From Epiperipatus broadwayi (lineage: Eukaryota > Onychophora > Udeonychophora > Euonychophora > Peripatidae): a DNA stretch of 64,000 nt. The notes below the pieces were generated by a model that was not told where the DNA came from, made no database searches, and was given only the letters and a program-made list of their open reading frames with translations. The translations under genes and the position numbers were made by a program. The DNA is taken from contig JAQFVV010012545.1 of assembly GCA_028023455.1 (NCBI GenBank), positions 2,168,001 through 2,232,000 of the forward strand, in the 5' to 3' direction. Numbering within the stretch: position 1 is the stretch's first letter; each line of letters begins with the position of its first letter. Below are positions 23,051 through 34,089 of the stretch, in pieces.

Positions 23051-23940
23051 ATGGGTATAATGTATTGATTAGTATATTTGCCTGTTATTCTATAATCTGC
23101 AATTTAAATCTAGTAAAACATGGAAGTTTTTTTAGATATCTGAAAATTTCCTAGTAAACTGAGGATTCTTTTTTAACTAGTTAACTTATAGTTAATCTAC
23201 TAATTAGTGATCCAATTATAAAAATAAATATAGGATTGTTATTAACTAAAGAAAAAACAAAAATGAAAAAATAATCTTAACATCTATACTTTTTTAATTA
23301 GACTTTATTATTTCTCTATGGAGAATGCTTCAGAAATTTATAATTGGGCTATTTAAGGCTAGTATACTTTATTATTTATACATAAGTTGTTTAATAATTT
23401 TTATCGCAACTTCCTTAAAATTTAATACTTGCTTATATAAAATACACTTTCAAATCTATGGCAGTCATCAGTATAATAAAAAAAATTCATTATATTTCAA
23501 ATACTACCAATATAGAAAATACTAAACAATTTTTACCAATGACATTTCATTTTAAAACAATTATATTGCATGTTTTAAAAGATTATACAGTGAAGTATAC
23601 ATACATACATACATGCAGTGTAAAAATTATAATGATTCTACTTTAAGATTAAAAAAAAATTTTCAGCATATTTTTATATCAGCTTCACCATATCACAATT
23701 ATTTACCAACACAGAAACTCAAAACATTCTCTATCACCTTCCATGCATACCATTGCCACTCATCAGGCAAGGTAAAAGTATCAAACATGTAGCTTTTCAT
23801 ATGTGAATTGACAATTCAATATTTTTTTCATTATATCACTCACTCATAAGATAAGGATTGGATTCTATCTGGTTTTAATTTCTTGTGGAAGAGTAAATCA
23901 AATAATTATTATATAATAGACATTTTCAAACTTCAATTTT
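23051..23940. other. AT-rich stretch without a recognised gene
   Basis: Two overlapping short ORFs (23,325-23,646, plus) are of low-complexity composition and have no recognisable domain. A short CATA repeat occurs at 23,600-23,616. Confidence 0.6.
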
Positions 23941-24447
23941 TTTAAAGCCAATAAACATCACATGATCACCATTTCTTATGCTTGCTCTTAACTGTTATTA
24001 AAACAGGCAAAACTCTCTATACGTATTGCCAATCAGTGCAAGCCAGAGTAATTAATGGATGTGCCTACTCATCCAATATCCCCAGACTACTTTCTGGCTT
24101 GTGGCTTTGGTCAGTGAGGAGCCTTAGATATTAGGATCTAATGCAACCCTCCAGGAGCTACCTTTTATCTCTACTTAACTACAAAACTATGAGACTTAAA
24201 TTGAAACCACTATAATATTTTTAATCCAAGCTCATCAGCTTATATAGTCATATAGGTCTGAACTCAGTTGAGTACCTATACATTTTGGTGTCTTTGGTTC
24301 TTTAATAACCAGAGCCACCACTATCCTATTGGGCAGGATTGGTTTAAAGCCAATAAACATCACATGATCACCATTTCTTATGCTCGCTCTTAACTGTTAT
24401 TAAAACAGGCAAAACTCTATACAATACGTATAGAGAGTTTTACCTGT
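23941..24447 (-). repeat. Family B monomer, single copy with overlapping ends
   Basis: TTTAAAGCCAATAAACATCAC starts at 23,941 and again at 24,343 (period 402 bp), so one monomer plus a partial second unit is present. It matches the 18.7-19.5 kb foldback in sequence order. Its hammerhead-like core is broken (CTGACCA instead of CTGACGA). The right end turns back on itself as GTATAGAGAGTTTTACCTG. Confidence 0.8.
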
Positions 24448-24643
24448 TTCAAATTTTTTTTACTAAAACATCTCTCATCTCAACTCTACCATGTTACAAT
24501 CATCCATAACAATGTATTACAAACATCCACTAGCACAGAAATCTAGACAATCTCTCACAGAGCACTTATCTCACAAACTTAGCAACATTTTATTTAGTAC
24601 TTTTTTAAAAAACAATTTTAAATAAAAACAACTGAAATTATAC

Positions 24644-24745
24644 CTGTTATTTAAAGCTAATGTTTTTCCATTATCATATGTTAAAGCATATTTAGCCAAA
24701 AGAAAGTCAAAAATTCTGCTGGCGATGATTGTACCTAAAATTGGG
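24644..24745 (-). CDS. Internal exon, STRA6/RBP-receptor-like membrane protein
   Basis: On the minus strand, TTGTTTGTCTTTTTCAG is a strong acceptor ending just before 24,745, and AACAG followed by GTATAATTT is the donor. The exon is 102 bp, phase 2 at both ends, and open: (x)PILGTIIASRIFDFLLA, then KYALTYDNGKTLALNN. This resembles the STRA6 segment with a transmembrane helix followed by a short acidic, Asn-rich loop before the next helix (human: ...VFLETHDGHPQLTNRR). STRA6 family proteins are multi-pass plasma-membrane receptors that take up retinol from its carrier protein. The exon lies downstream, in transcription order, of the one at 57,511-57,665, as expected. The identification rests on remembered family similarity, so the exon itself is better supported than the name. 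Confidence 0.5.
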
Positions 24746-24985
24746 CTGAAAAAGACAAACAATGAGTGCATTATATTTGAGTATACAAAACACATTTTAT
24801 TAAAAAAATACAAAAATAATTAATGTTCAAAGTAATAAAAAACAATAATAATCATAGTAACAACAATAATAATATTAGTTTTTGTTAGGTTTTCAAATGG
24901 TTGGAGATTAATTAAATAAATATTAGACTTTACTAATTGTTTGGTGAATTTTTTTCTTTTATTTCTTGGATGGTATTATGATTGT

Positions 24986-26925
24986 TCAAGTCTTAGATCC
25001 ATAAGTAAGAACTGGTAAAACACATTTATTAAAAACCTTTTCACACATTGGCCTATTTCCTTTTAGTAACAAGTTATTTCTACCAAAAGCACTCCAACCA
25101 AGTTTAATTCTATGATTAATTTCATTCATCACGTTTCCATCTGTATTAATAATCTGAACAAGATATTTATAGTTGTTAACTTCTAACTCATCATAATTTT
25201 TCATATTTTGAGAATATCCATTAAACATTACTTTAGTCTTTTTAACATCTATCTTTAGTCCTACTTTCATCTGATAACTCTTGCAACATTTCCTGCAGCT
25301 CTAAAGCATTATTTTCAAAAACAACTACATCATCTGCAAAATGTAAATGACTTAAATAATCTCCATTTACTTTCACTTCTTTAGCTTCCCATTTTAATCC
25401 ACAAAATACTTCTTGCAGCACTGCTATAAAAAGTTTTGGAGATGTGGAGTCACCCGATCTTACACCCTTCTCAATGTTGACTTTCCTAGTTTCATTATGT
25501 AATCTAATTGTTGCTGCTGCATTTTTATAAATATTTTTTAAAATATGACAATATCCTGGATCTATACCTTGATGATCCAATGCTTTAATCACTGAAGAAA
25601 TGTTTATAGAATCAAATGCCTTTTCATAATCTACAAATCCAAAGCATAATGGCAACTCATATTCATTTGTCCTTTCTATAACTTCTCTCAATACTTGGAT
25701 ATAATCTACTGCACTAAAACCACTTTTAAATCCAGCTTGTTCTCTTGGTTGGTGTAAATCCAATGTTCTCTATAAACAAGTTGTAATTATCTTGGTAAAA
25801 AATTTGTATAAAACTGATAAAAGGCTGATAGGTCTGTAATTTCTAATATTTTCTTTATCACCATTTTTAAATATTAATATTAATACTGCATTCTTTCAAT
25901 CATCTGGTACATCTTTGTCAATTAGACATTTGGTACATAACTTTGCTAAATTTTTTTATATTTCTTCACCTGCTTCTTTTAATATATCAATTATAATTCC
26001 ATCATTACCTGGAGCCTTTCCTTTCTTTTTAAATTTAATTGCATCTCTCACTTCTTCATTTAAAATTCTGGGCAATTCGGAAGATATAACAGATGTAGGA
26101 GGTACTTGTTCTTTATTACTATATAATTCTTGATAGAAGTCTTTTACCCATTTCATGATGTCACTATCTTTTTAGTAATAATTCCATCTTTTTTTCCTAA
26201 TGCAGATATAAATTTCCTACCAATACCAAAATGTTGTTTTACACTCTTGAGACTTTTATTCTCTTCTACAGCTTTCCTTGCTTGTTCACAGCTATACTTT
26301 CTTATATCATTTTCAACTTTTTCGCACCATTTTAGAAAATTTGAGATATTCCTATTTAATGCATCATTTTTGTATATTTTCATATTCATTCTTTTCTTCA
26401 TATAATTGCTAGTCTCAATAGAAATTTTATTGGTCAATTGTTGATTTTTTCTACATGCTATCTTTGTTACAGTTTTTAAAAGTGTATCAATTATTTTTAT
26501 ATTAATTTCATTCAAATCTTAATCATGTTTAAAATCTACCAATACTTGAAACCGATTTGTAAGTTCTAATTTAAATTCATTAGAAGGTTTCTGAAGATTA
26601 AACTGTAAATATTGTTTTTCTTAATAATTTTTCTTTCCCTAGTTTTGCATTAACACATATCTTATATTTTACTAATTGATGATCACTTCTTGCGCTAAAT
26701 TTATTAAGAATATTACAATCATAAAATATGTATTTTCTGTTAGTCAAAATATAATCCAATTCTGCTTTAACTTCATTTGGATGCTTCCAAATCAATTTTA
26801 TTTTAACACTTTTCTCAAAAAAAGAATTCATAATATAAAGTTTTTTTTTTTCTGAAAACTCCACAAGTCTATGTCCTCTCTCATTTCTATTACCATAACC
26901 AAAATTATCTACAGCATATATAAAT
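24986..26925 (-). pseudogene. RTE-clade LINE, broken copy with endonuclease end (copy 2)
   Basis: Read right to left: the C-terminal part of the AP-type endonuclease (about 26,925-26,620: NRNERGHRLVEF, then LDYILTNRK, then SDHQLV), then the linker and the RT. The RT keeps GFVDYEKAFDS and HFADDVVVF, but the R-Q-G-D segment reads VRSGDSTSP, and stops and frameshifts split the frame at about 25,770, 25,240 and 26,520. The 3' end is lost after LTYGSKT at about 24,986, and the 5' end stops inside the endonuclease next to AT-rich DNA. This copy shows that the family has the standard EN-RT layout, which the intact-ORF copy at 36.1 kb lacks. It is inactive. It lies between the two STRA6-like exons, so it would be intronic. 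Confidence 0.93.
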
Positions 26926-26934
26926 ATATAAGAC

Positions 26935-27175
26935 CTTATATAAAAATGGAATTCTACCTTTATTGTTAAAAGATTACCTTGATAACAGTTTGAGATTGTT
27001 GATTGTTATCTCGCAGCAAACATTAAGAACACAGAATTGTGGGAAGGTTAGCCTTTCATAGTGTTAGTTGACAAAGACTATGAGGATAGTCGAAAGCACT
27101 CTTAAGTGGATAAAATTTTAAAAATATATCTGACTACTGTATTTATAAATATTCAATTATAGAATTCCATCTATT
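26935..27175 (+). repeat. Repeat fragment shared with 36.0 kb and 51.5 kb
   Basis: ACCTTTATTGTTAAAAGATTACCTTGATAACAGTTTGAGATTG resembles the 51.5-52.0 kb tandem units, written here only as landmarks: CCTTTATTGTTAAAA, GATAACAGTTTGAGATTG. The stretch 27,115-27,172 (GATAAAATTTTAAAAATA..., TGTATTTATAAATATTCAA) recurs at 36,040-36,100. Confidence 0.6.
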
Positions 27176-28687
27176 GCTTTGAAGAAATACAGACATTGAA
27201 TTATAATATTATTATTGAACTGGGTAGAGTAAGATTGCTATGATTACACAATGTAAAATACAAATAAATTAAAAATAAAATCAAAATATAATCTCGATCT
27301 ACTCGGCTACACTTTTGATAATGCAGTACACCAGCCCAACAAGTAAAGAAGTCAAATACAGAAGGTGAAGATCACCAATGGCATTTATAACCAAACCACA
27401 GCTATAAGAAATATAGTCTGCAATCACATTTCCAGGTTATAGAACTTTTCACTGCTAAATTTCAACCCCTCCTGCCATCCAAAGCATTTTATTTATTTTG
27501 AGGTAAAACCTCAGGTGCCAGCTAACTATAAACTATAATTAGAATGCCTGGATGGCAGGTGAACACATTTAGCACTTGTTTTGACCCTTTTCTAGCTCTT
27601 TTGTTTATTTATAAGACATCAAACTATAATAGACCACTTAATGACTGTCCTCAACTGAATTGATTTCGTAAATGGTATACTGATTAATAGAAATGACCAA
27701 ATTATAACTAGCAAAAAAATACTTTATCTAAAAAAAAACTCTTAATTAAATAACACTAAGAAATACTATAATAAAGAAAATTATATATCATTAAACATGC
27801 TTTTACTAAATATATGATAATAAAAGATAATACAGTTAAATACTATAGACATACTTAAGCACACATACCATGACATTTAAAATCACTTAAGGAAAGCTTT
27901 ACACATATTAATTAAAATATATGATAAAAAATATGTATACATGCACATACTAGGGTTCACTTTTAGGATAAAGATGGAAGGTACTCAAACAGTGCTATGG
28001 CTAGCAGCAAAGTCATAATTAGTTCATGCATGAAATAAAAGTTCATAATTACTTAGGATTTATACTTTATGCTTCTAAAGATATGACTCCTGGTTTCTCG
28101 ACCATATTTGATCACCAACCAGTTGGATTTTGAATTTCATTAATGATTTGGCTCCTGCTGACATTCTGTGTTTATTGAGATAGACATTCCTTGACTGCAC
28201 AGACTGTTAAGTGGGCATAACTTGTACATAGAAGACTTCTAAAATCCTAGAAGACTGGGACTGGAGATGAGCTGCATACTTCAGTGACTTTCTAGCATTG
28301 CATGATTTTAGATGGCTCTTCCATAGCTGTGAAGATGTCCAGTCATATTCTAATGACGCTCACAGCTGTGCTCATCTTTCTTCTCTGGAACTCTTTTTCA
28401 GTGTTGATATTAGCACAGTTTTAATAATGTTAAATTCTATGATGCTACATACTCATCACAACCCAAGAATTGTCTTTTTATATGATTTCTTTCCATTGTC
28501 TCTTTTATCACTCTTAATTAATTTGTAAATTTTATTAATTAAATTTCCAATGTTTTTTTAATCTGCATATCTCTTAGATTAATCCAGCTCTTGAATAAGA
28601 TATCAGTTCAAATTGCTTTCCATTATGTTTTCCTTATTGTAATTTTATAGCTATTATTCTCTCCTTTTGTTTATCAACTGAACAATC
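27176..28687. other. No recognised gene
   Basis: AT-rich. The part 28,080-28,420 has higher complexity and an ORF (28,298-28,528 plus), but I recognise no domain in it and see no consistent splice borders. Confidence 0.5.
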
Positions 28688-29905
28688 TTTAAAAAATTTT
28701 AAATTTATGTTATACACTTTTCTTTTACTTATTTTAATTTAACTTTCATTTCTTTATTCATACACATTTTCTTATTTTCTTTTAAATAAATGAAGAGAGA
28801 GAAATATAGTTTTTAACCCTTTCTCTTCTGGTCTGGTTAAAAATGATCATGGCTTCAAGTCATTCGAATTCCATCATTTTTAATGCTACGGTAAAGAATT
28901 TCCGGTCATTTTAAAGCTTTAAAAAAGTACCATAAGATGCTGCTCTTTCTTGAATTGATTTACAAGTAAAAAAATCAATACTATTCAAAGTTTAGTTTTA
29001 ACAATGGAATAAGGTAGTCCTTGCTTCATGTTGATTGGCTGTTGACCAGAAGACTGCTTGTCAACAATTTTTACGGCTCCAACTTCTTTGTTTCATTTTG
29101 AAAATGATAAACGAATGTTTTAGACCATTTTAAAAGTATTTTTTGACATATTATAAATTATTTTCATAAAATATCCTGAAAACATAATTATTTTAGAAAA
29201 AACAGTAAGATTTTAGTAAAAAATTGAATACTTTTACAGGAATGTAAATTTAAAAAGAAACCAGTGCTAACAACAATTTTCACACCTGTCAACAGTTTAC
29301 ATTGCCCCAAGCTCTTTATTTGATTTTCAAGTAAAAATTAATAATTTAGAATATTTTTCTGGCATTTATTTACATATTATAATGTATTTTGGTAAAATAT
29401 GCTGAAAATATAAGTTATTTTAGGAAAATTGTAAGATTTTAATAAAAATTATTTACTTTTACACAAATGTAAATAGAGAAAAAAAATCATTGACATAAGC
29501 AACATTTTTTAATAGGTTACTAACATTCTTTTTAAATTTGTCACTATAAAATATTTTTATAATTATTCACAGAAATTTATTTTTAAAAAAACTTTGTTCA
29601 TTTTCATATTCTGACAAATTATTAATTTGCTTTTTACAAATGAAACTAAAATGAATATAATATTAAAAGATGAATATATATTTTAGTGCTGATTCTGTAA
29701 TTGACCAATAAAAAGTTTAGAGTTTTACCTCACTTGGCATATAAAATAAATTGCAACTGAATGGGTTAAATCTTTTTAATTTTAAATTTATGTTACAAGC
29801 TTTTCTTTTACTTATTTTAATTCAACTTTCATTTCCTTACACATACACATTTCCTTATTTTCTTTCAAATATATAAAGAGAGAGAAATATAGTTTTTAAA
29901 TCCTT
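28688..29905. repeat. Direct repeats (about 137 bp) flanking internal 225-bp tandem units
   Basis: 28,688-28,825 and 29,770-29,905 share TTTTAAATTTATGTTA, CTTTTCTTTTACTTATTTTAA and AGAGAGAGAAATATAGTTTTTAA. Between them two diverged units (about 29,060-29,285 and 29,290-29,500) repeat GTCAACARTTT...ACATATTATAA...TTAGGAAAA...GTAAGATTTTA. There is no ORF. It could be a decayed element with terminal repeats or a local segmental duplication. Confidence 0.65.
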
Positions 29906-30231
29906 TTAATTTAGTTAAATTTCTTCCCCCTCAAATTGTTTTTTTTTTATATATTATTTTAAACTAGTAAAACTTATACGAATACAGACATGTTGATTTG
30001 CCCTGTGGCGATCTACACTTATTAAAAAAAAATCTTTAAACTTTCTAAATTATATTTCACTTTCTTAAACTTTTATAATTAATTCTTTCAAATGAGATTT
30101 TTACTTGAATCATTTCTTGATAAAATAATTCTGCAGTATAGATGTTTAAACTTCTTTAACTAATTATAAATTCTTTTCATATTAAAATTTTAAAATGTTA
30201 TACTTTATAAAATTTACAAACATGTAATACA

Positions 30232-30261
30232 ATATATATATATATATATATATATATTGTA

Positions 30262-30291
<30 letters not shown>
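30232..30291. repeat. Double (AT)n microsatellite
   Basis: CAATATAT... and TTGTATTATAT...: two TA tracts separated by TTGTATT, immediately followed by TGTAACCAGTTGG. Confidence 0.9.
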
Positions 30292-30292
<1 letters not shown>

Positions 30293-31590
30293 AACCAGTT
30301 GGCTTACATAGCATACACTAATATAGTGTATGTGCATATATATACATAAAATAAAAGGAAAGTAGAAATAAACACAGACAAAAATTATAGTAGATATTTT
30401 CTACATTTACTGAAATAGAAATAAATAAATAATAACTCTGATTTAAAATATTGTTTTATAAATTAAACTTTTAAAAGGTCTGAATAAATATAAATATTGT
30501 ATTATTATTATTCTGATTTTGAAATGTAAAAACACCATACTTATTTTTGGAATTTTTTAATTAATTAAACAAAGTTTTTTATCTATTAGAAATCCCCTAA
30601 GTAAAAACATGTATATGTTTTTAAAGGGATTAGAGAGATAAAAATAAAACCTTTTTCCAATGAAGGTGTTATTATCACCTCAGATAATTTTATAAAAAGG
30701 GCTGATAAAAAATATCAGTTAGTTTTTGCTTGTAGTTTGTAAGAGTTGACCAGAGGAGTCTGGTTGTAGTATTTTAAGCAGTGGCCAACTGGGCCACTGC
30801 ATAGTCTGGAGAGTGATTTTAAAGAGAACAGTTTGGCTTGCAGTTTTATAAGAGTTAGCAGAAGAGCTAGCTATAAAGTTGGCTCAAGTATTTTGTGAAG
30901 AGTTGGTAACTGTAGCAGAAAATAGCCATAGTAAAGCTAGCTGCAAAGATGGCTAGTATAATTATCAAGAGAACTGCCATGAGGATTTAAGAATGCAAGG
31001 AAGTGGCTGCTCTACATTTCACTGGAGGAGTTTGAATTTACATGGAGGAAACAGGTCAAGATTCTTTGTAATTCATAGCCTTAAAAGTGTTCTGGAAAAC
31101 AGCTTGCTGACCTGAAGTTTACAAAATCCAAGTATAAGTGGAACTGACTACAGAAAGGAAAAAGCCAACCATACCTGAATTATGTACTTTTACCTGATGA
31201 TGACAATTTCCTGGAATGACCAAAAAACAGCTTGCCCAAGAGAGCAGCTGAATAAAGAAGTAGTTATACGTATGCTGCTGTGTCTACATATGCGAAGAGA
31301 AGCACAGATAAACTTGCATACAAAAGTGAGTTGTTTTTCAATAATTTATTTGATGGACATTTTTAAATCTATATTTTTAAATTTAAAGACATTGATAATT
31401 CGTTAAGAGGTAACCTAATAAAAGCTTTCTAACCTCTGGAAAATTGACTATATATTTTTTGTAAAAGAATAAAAGAAAGCTATAATAGAATTTGTTAAAC
31501 TGATTTTTTTTTTAATATTGATACACACGTATAAGTGTGAAATTTATATTTTCCAAATGAATTAATTATGAAAAAATATAATATTATTGT
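30291..31590. mobile_element. Possible element starting TGTAACCAGTTGG
   Basis: TGTAACCAGTTGGC directly after (AT)n resembles the TGTAAC starts of elements G and H. A related start TGTAACGAGTTG occurs at 31,588. The part 30,700-31,330 has higher GC and imperfect internal repeats (AAGAGTT, GAGCTAGCTATAAAGTTGGCT, AAGCTAGCTGCAAAGATGGCT). A 74-codon ORF at 31,182-31,406 (plus) shows no known domain. The boundaries are tentative. Confidence 0.35.
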
Positions 31591-32808
31591 AACGAGTTGA
31601 AATAGATAAAAGTCAGTGTGCACACTCACATATGTAAAATTTTAATATTTTTTTTTGATTAAATGTCAATTCATTTTTTTAAAATATTAATTGCATATTA
31701 TAAATCGCGCGTTTCTGCGCACATATATGTAAATCAGTGTAAAAATTTGAATTTTGTATAGTAATTATGGAAATCACAAATGTAATAATTATTTTATGTT
31801 TAATTGAAATGTCTTCATCATATATTATAAAACGCACGTCTGTGTACGGATATATATATATGCATTTATAGAATCTAATTGAGAAATATTGTAAAACCAT
31901 GTAATAACTTTAGTTGTGTATATAATTTTGTATACTTTTCAAAATCAGAGCCTTATCCTATAAGACCTTAAATATCATTTATTTTTATTTTTTTGTTATT
32001 AATAAACTTGTATTTAATTGTTAAAATTGTATTCCATCATCTCTTGTTTACATACAGTAATAGAGCTTCATGTTCTCTGGGCTAGATTCGTGCACAGATA
32101 AATGGGGATGTGTTTAGTGCTTTGGGCATCCAGAGATGATCAATCATCATCCTGGTTGGCGCAAAAGAGGATACTCTTTAAAGCCCATGCACTATATTTT
32201 ATTTTAGTTCAGTCTTGTTAAAAATTTAATTTTATAGTTGGTCAATACATTAATGGTACTAAGTGGCCAGAGCATTGATGATGATCAGCATGTTTTAAAT
32301 GTTCCCAGCATTATTGTTTTGATTTTTGATTCTTATGTATTTTAATGGATGGGCACTAAGCTGGTGCATCCAAGTTATGTTTAAATAATTGCCCAAGCTG
32401 GCAAAGGCTCAATAGTTAGCCTGGTCTAAAGAAGACCCATTTCCAATCCAGTCACAAGGTTGACTGTTGATTCATATTTTTATTGTTCAAATCCAGCCAC
32501 AAGATGGACTGTTGATTTACTGCACTGTTGTATTATATTGTGGATCATTCATGATGAGTGATTATTTCTCTCGAGTATTTACTTATACTGATATTTACTT
32601 TATAATGCTGGTTGATAATAATTATGTTTTAGTTGCTCTTCTGAGTTAGCTGCTTATCTCCCAATGTTCACAGAGATTTTGATCTCATGCTATTTTTAAA
32701 TAAACTTTGTACTTAATTTTAATATTATTTCATTTTAAATGGACTGGGAATTATGATGATTTTTCCATCATCCCAGATTCACTCTTTTTCTTCACTTCCA
32801 TTCTGATA
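31591..32808. other. No recognised gene
   Basis: AT-rich with short unrecognised ORFs. A somewhat less AT-rich block lies at 32,060-32,460. Confidence 0.5.
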
Positions 32809-32890
32809 CCTCTTCCCATTACTATATATATATATATATGTATCACAAACCTCTTCCCATTACTATATATATATATATATGTATCACAAA
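32809..32890. repeat. 41-bp tandem duplication with (AT)n
   Basis: CCTCTTCCCATTACTATATA...TATGTATCACAAA occurs twice in direct tandem. Confidence 0.9.
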
Positions 32891-33175
32891 TAGAATGCCA
32901 TAATCTATATGTCTTGAAGCTATTAGCATATGTAAATGAATTTTCTATGCAATTATTCAAATTACTGATTTATGATTCTGATCAAGAGAATTAAAAATTA
33001 ATTCTAATAAAAATCTTGAAAAAAATGCACATTTAAATATATAATAATTTCTGAATAGCATGCCATGAGCAAACTTTATGAAACTCATTATTATTTGTAA
33101 ATGATGATTATGTGTAATTAATCAACTTTTTTTTTAGTATGTTTTGTCTTGTCTTGGACATATTATATATATATG

Positions 33176-33576
33176 AAAAACAAAAAACAAGTTAAAAACT
33201 TGCTAACGCTTGTATTGTTTTTCATAAATGTACCTTTGAGGTCTTTCTAGCAATGATATATATTGCAGAGGCTTCTACTATGTGGTGATGCTGAATTGAG
33301 ATCAGACCCATATAGCTATCTGGCTTGCTATGCTGAATTTGAAGACATTACATGTCTAAAAGATTCATGCTTGCAAGCTGAAAAGAAACTGTTTCATAAA
33401 CGCTCAGAGTTTGCGTTTAGATCTAGTTTCTAAAATTCCTGTCTTTCACTGATGATAGCAAATAGCTTGAAATCATGATCTGAAAGTGGAATTAAAGTTA
33501 GAGATAGTGAATGCATACTCTGATGTTTATGTAAACATATGCTTGACGGTGTTTTGGTAGAACGCCATCTATTGAC
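33176..33576 (+). repeat. Single diverged hammerhead monomer (family A)
   Basis: About 400 bp alignable end to end with the 3.6-5.9 kb monomers (CATAAATGTACCTTT, TTGCAGAAGCTTT-like, CAGACCCATATAGCTATC at 33,303, TTTATGTAAAC, TGGTAGAACGCCATCTATTG). It carries a complete hammerhead. The first 45 bp (GAAAAACAAAAAACAAGTT...) are an inverted piece of the monomer end. (AT)n flanks both sides, with the same two terminal words as the array. Many substitutions show it is much older than the array. Confidence 0.9.
33443..33486 (+). ncRNA. Type I hammerhead ribozyme, diverged copy with compensatory changes
   Basis: Stem I CTTTCA pairs fully with TGAAAG. Relative to the array (CCCTCA with TGAGGG), two base pairs have changed on both strands, C-G to T-A, keeping all six pairs. 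The core CTGATGA and GAAA is intact, stem II is AGC/GCT, stem III is the shorter palindrome TCATGA, and the cleavage dinucleotide is TC, with cleavage predicted after 33,480. Closing of stem II is weaker (T opposite T beside the core). Confidence 0.9.
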
Positions 33577-33833
33577 ATATATATATATCAGAGTATGTGC
33601 TTAATAGCTCTTAATACTAATTAGTTTATTATATGAAAAATATCTTTCAAGTAAAATCCTAAACATTGATTATGTTCAGTAGTATAAAATGATCATAAAA
33701 AAGTTATATTTTTTGCAATATTGCTGTTGATAACTAAAGTATTATTACTTCATTTAAATAATATGCAATATATGGATATGGAAGCTGCAGGAGCAGTAAC
33801 AATTTGTGTTCTCCTTTTTTTATTCTATTAATG

Positions 33834-34089
33834 TGATAATAACATGAAAGCTAAACACCTTCAAACAGATATGCTTTAAACATGCTTACATGACAGCCAA
33901 TCAGATGGAATAATGACATTACATGGAACTCTCAATTCTAAAACATAAGCCAGAACTATTAGAAAAAGATGGGCTTGTGTTTTAGAATTGAGAGTTCCAT
34001 GTGATGTCATTATTTCATCTGATTGGCTGTCACGTAAGCATGTTTAAAGCGTATCTGTTTGAAGGTGTTTAGCTTTCACGTTATTATAA
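33834..34089. repeat. Foldback, about 118-bp arms
   Basis: Arms 33,834-33,951 and 33,972-34,089, loop 20 nt, with few mismatches. The arms contain GACAGCCAATCAGATG, a 16-nt word also present in the 46.7-48.1 kb tandem array. No ORF. A MITE or foldback element is likely. Confidence 0.85.

Noticed and set aside
23755-23790. CTGATGAGTGGC on the minus strand as a hammerhead
   Set aside because: No GAAA follows at a usable distance.
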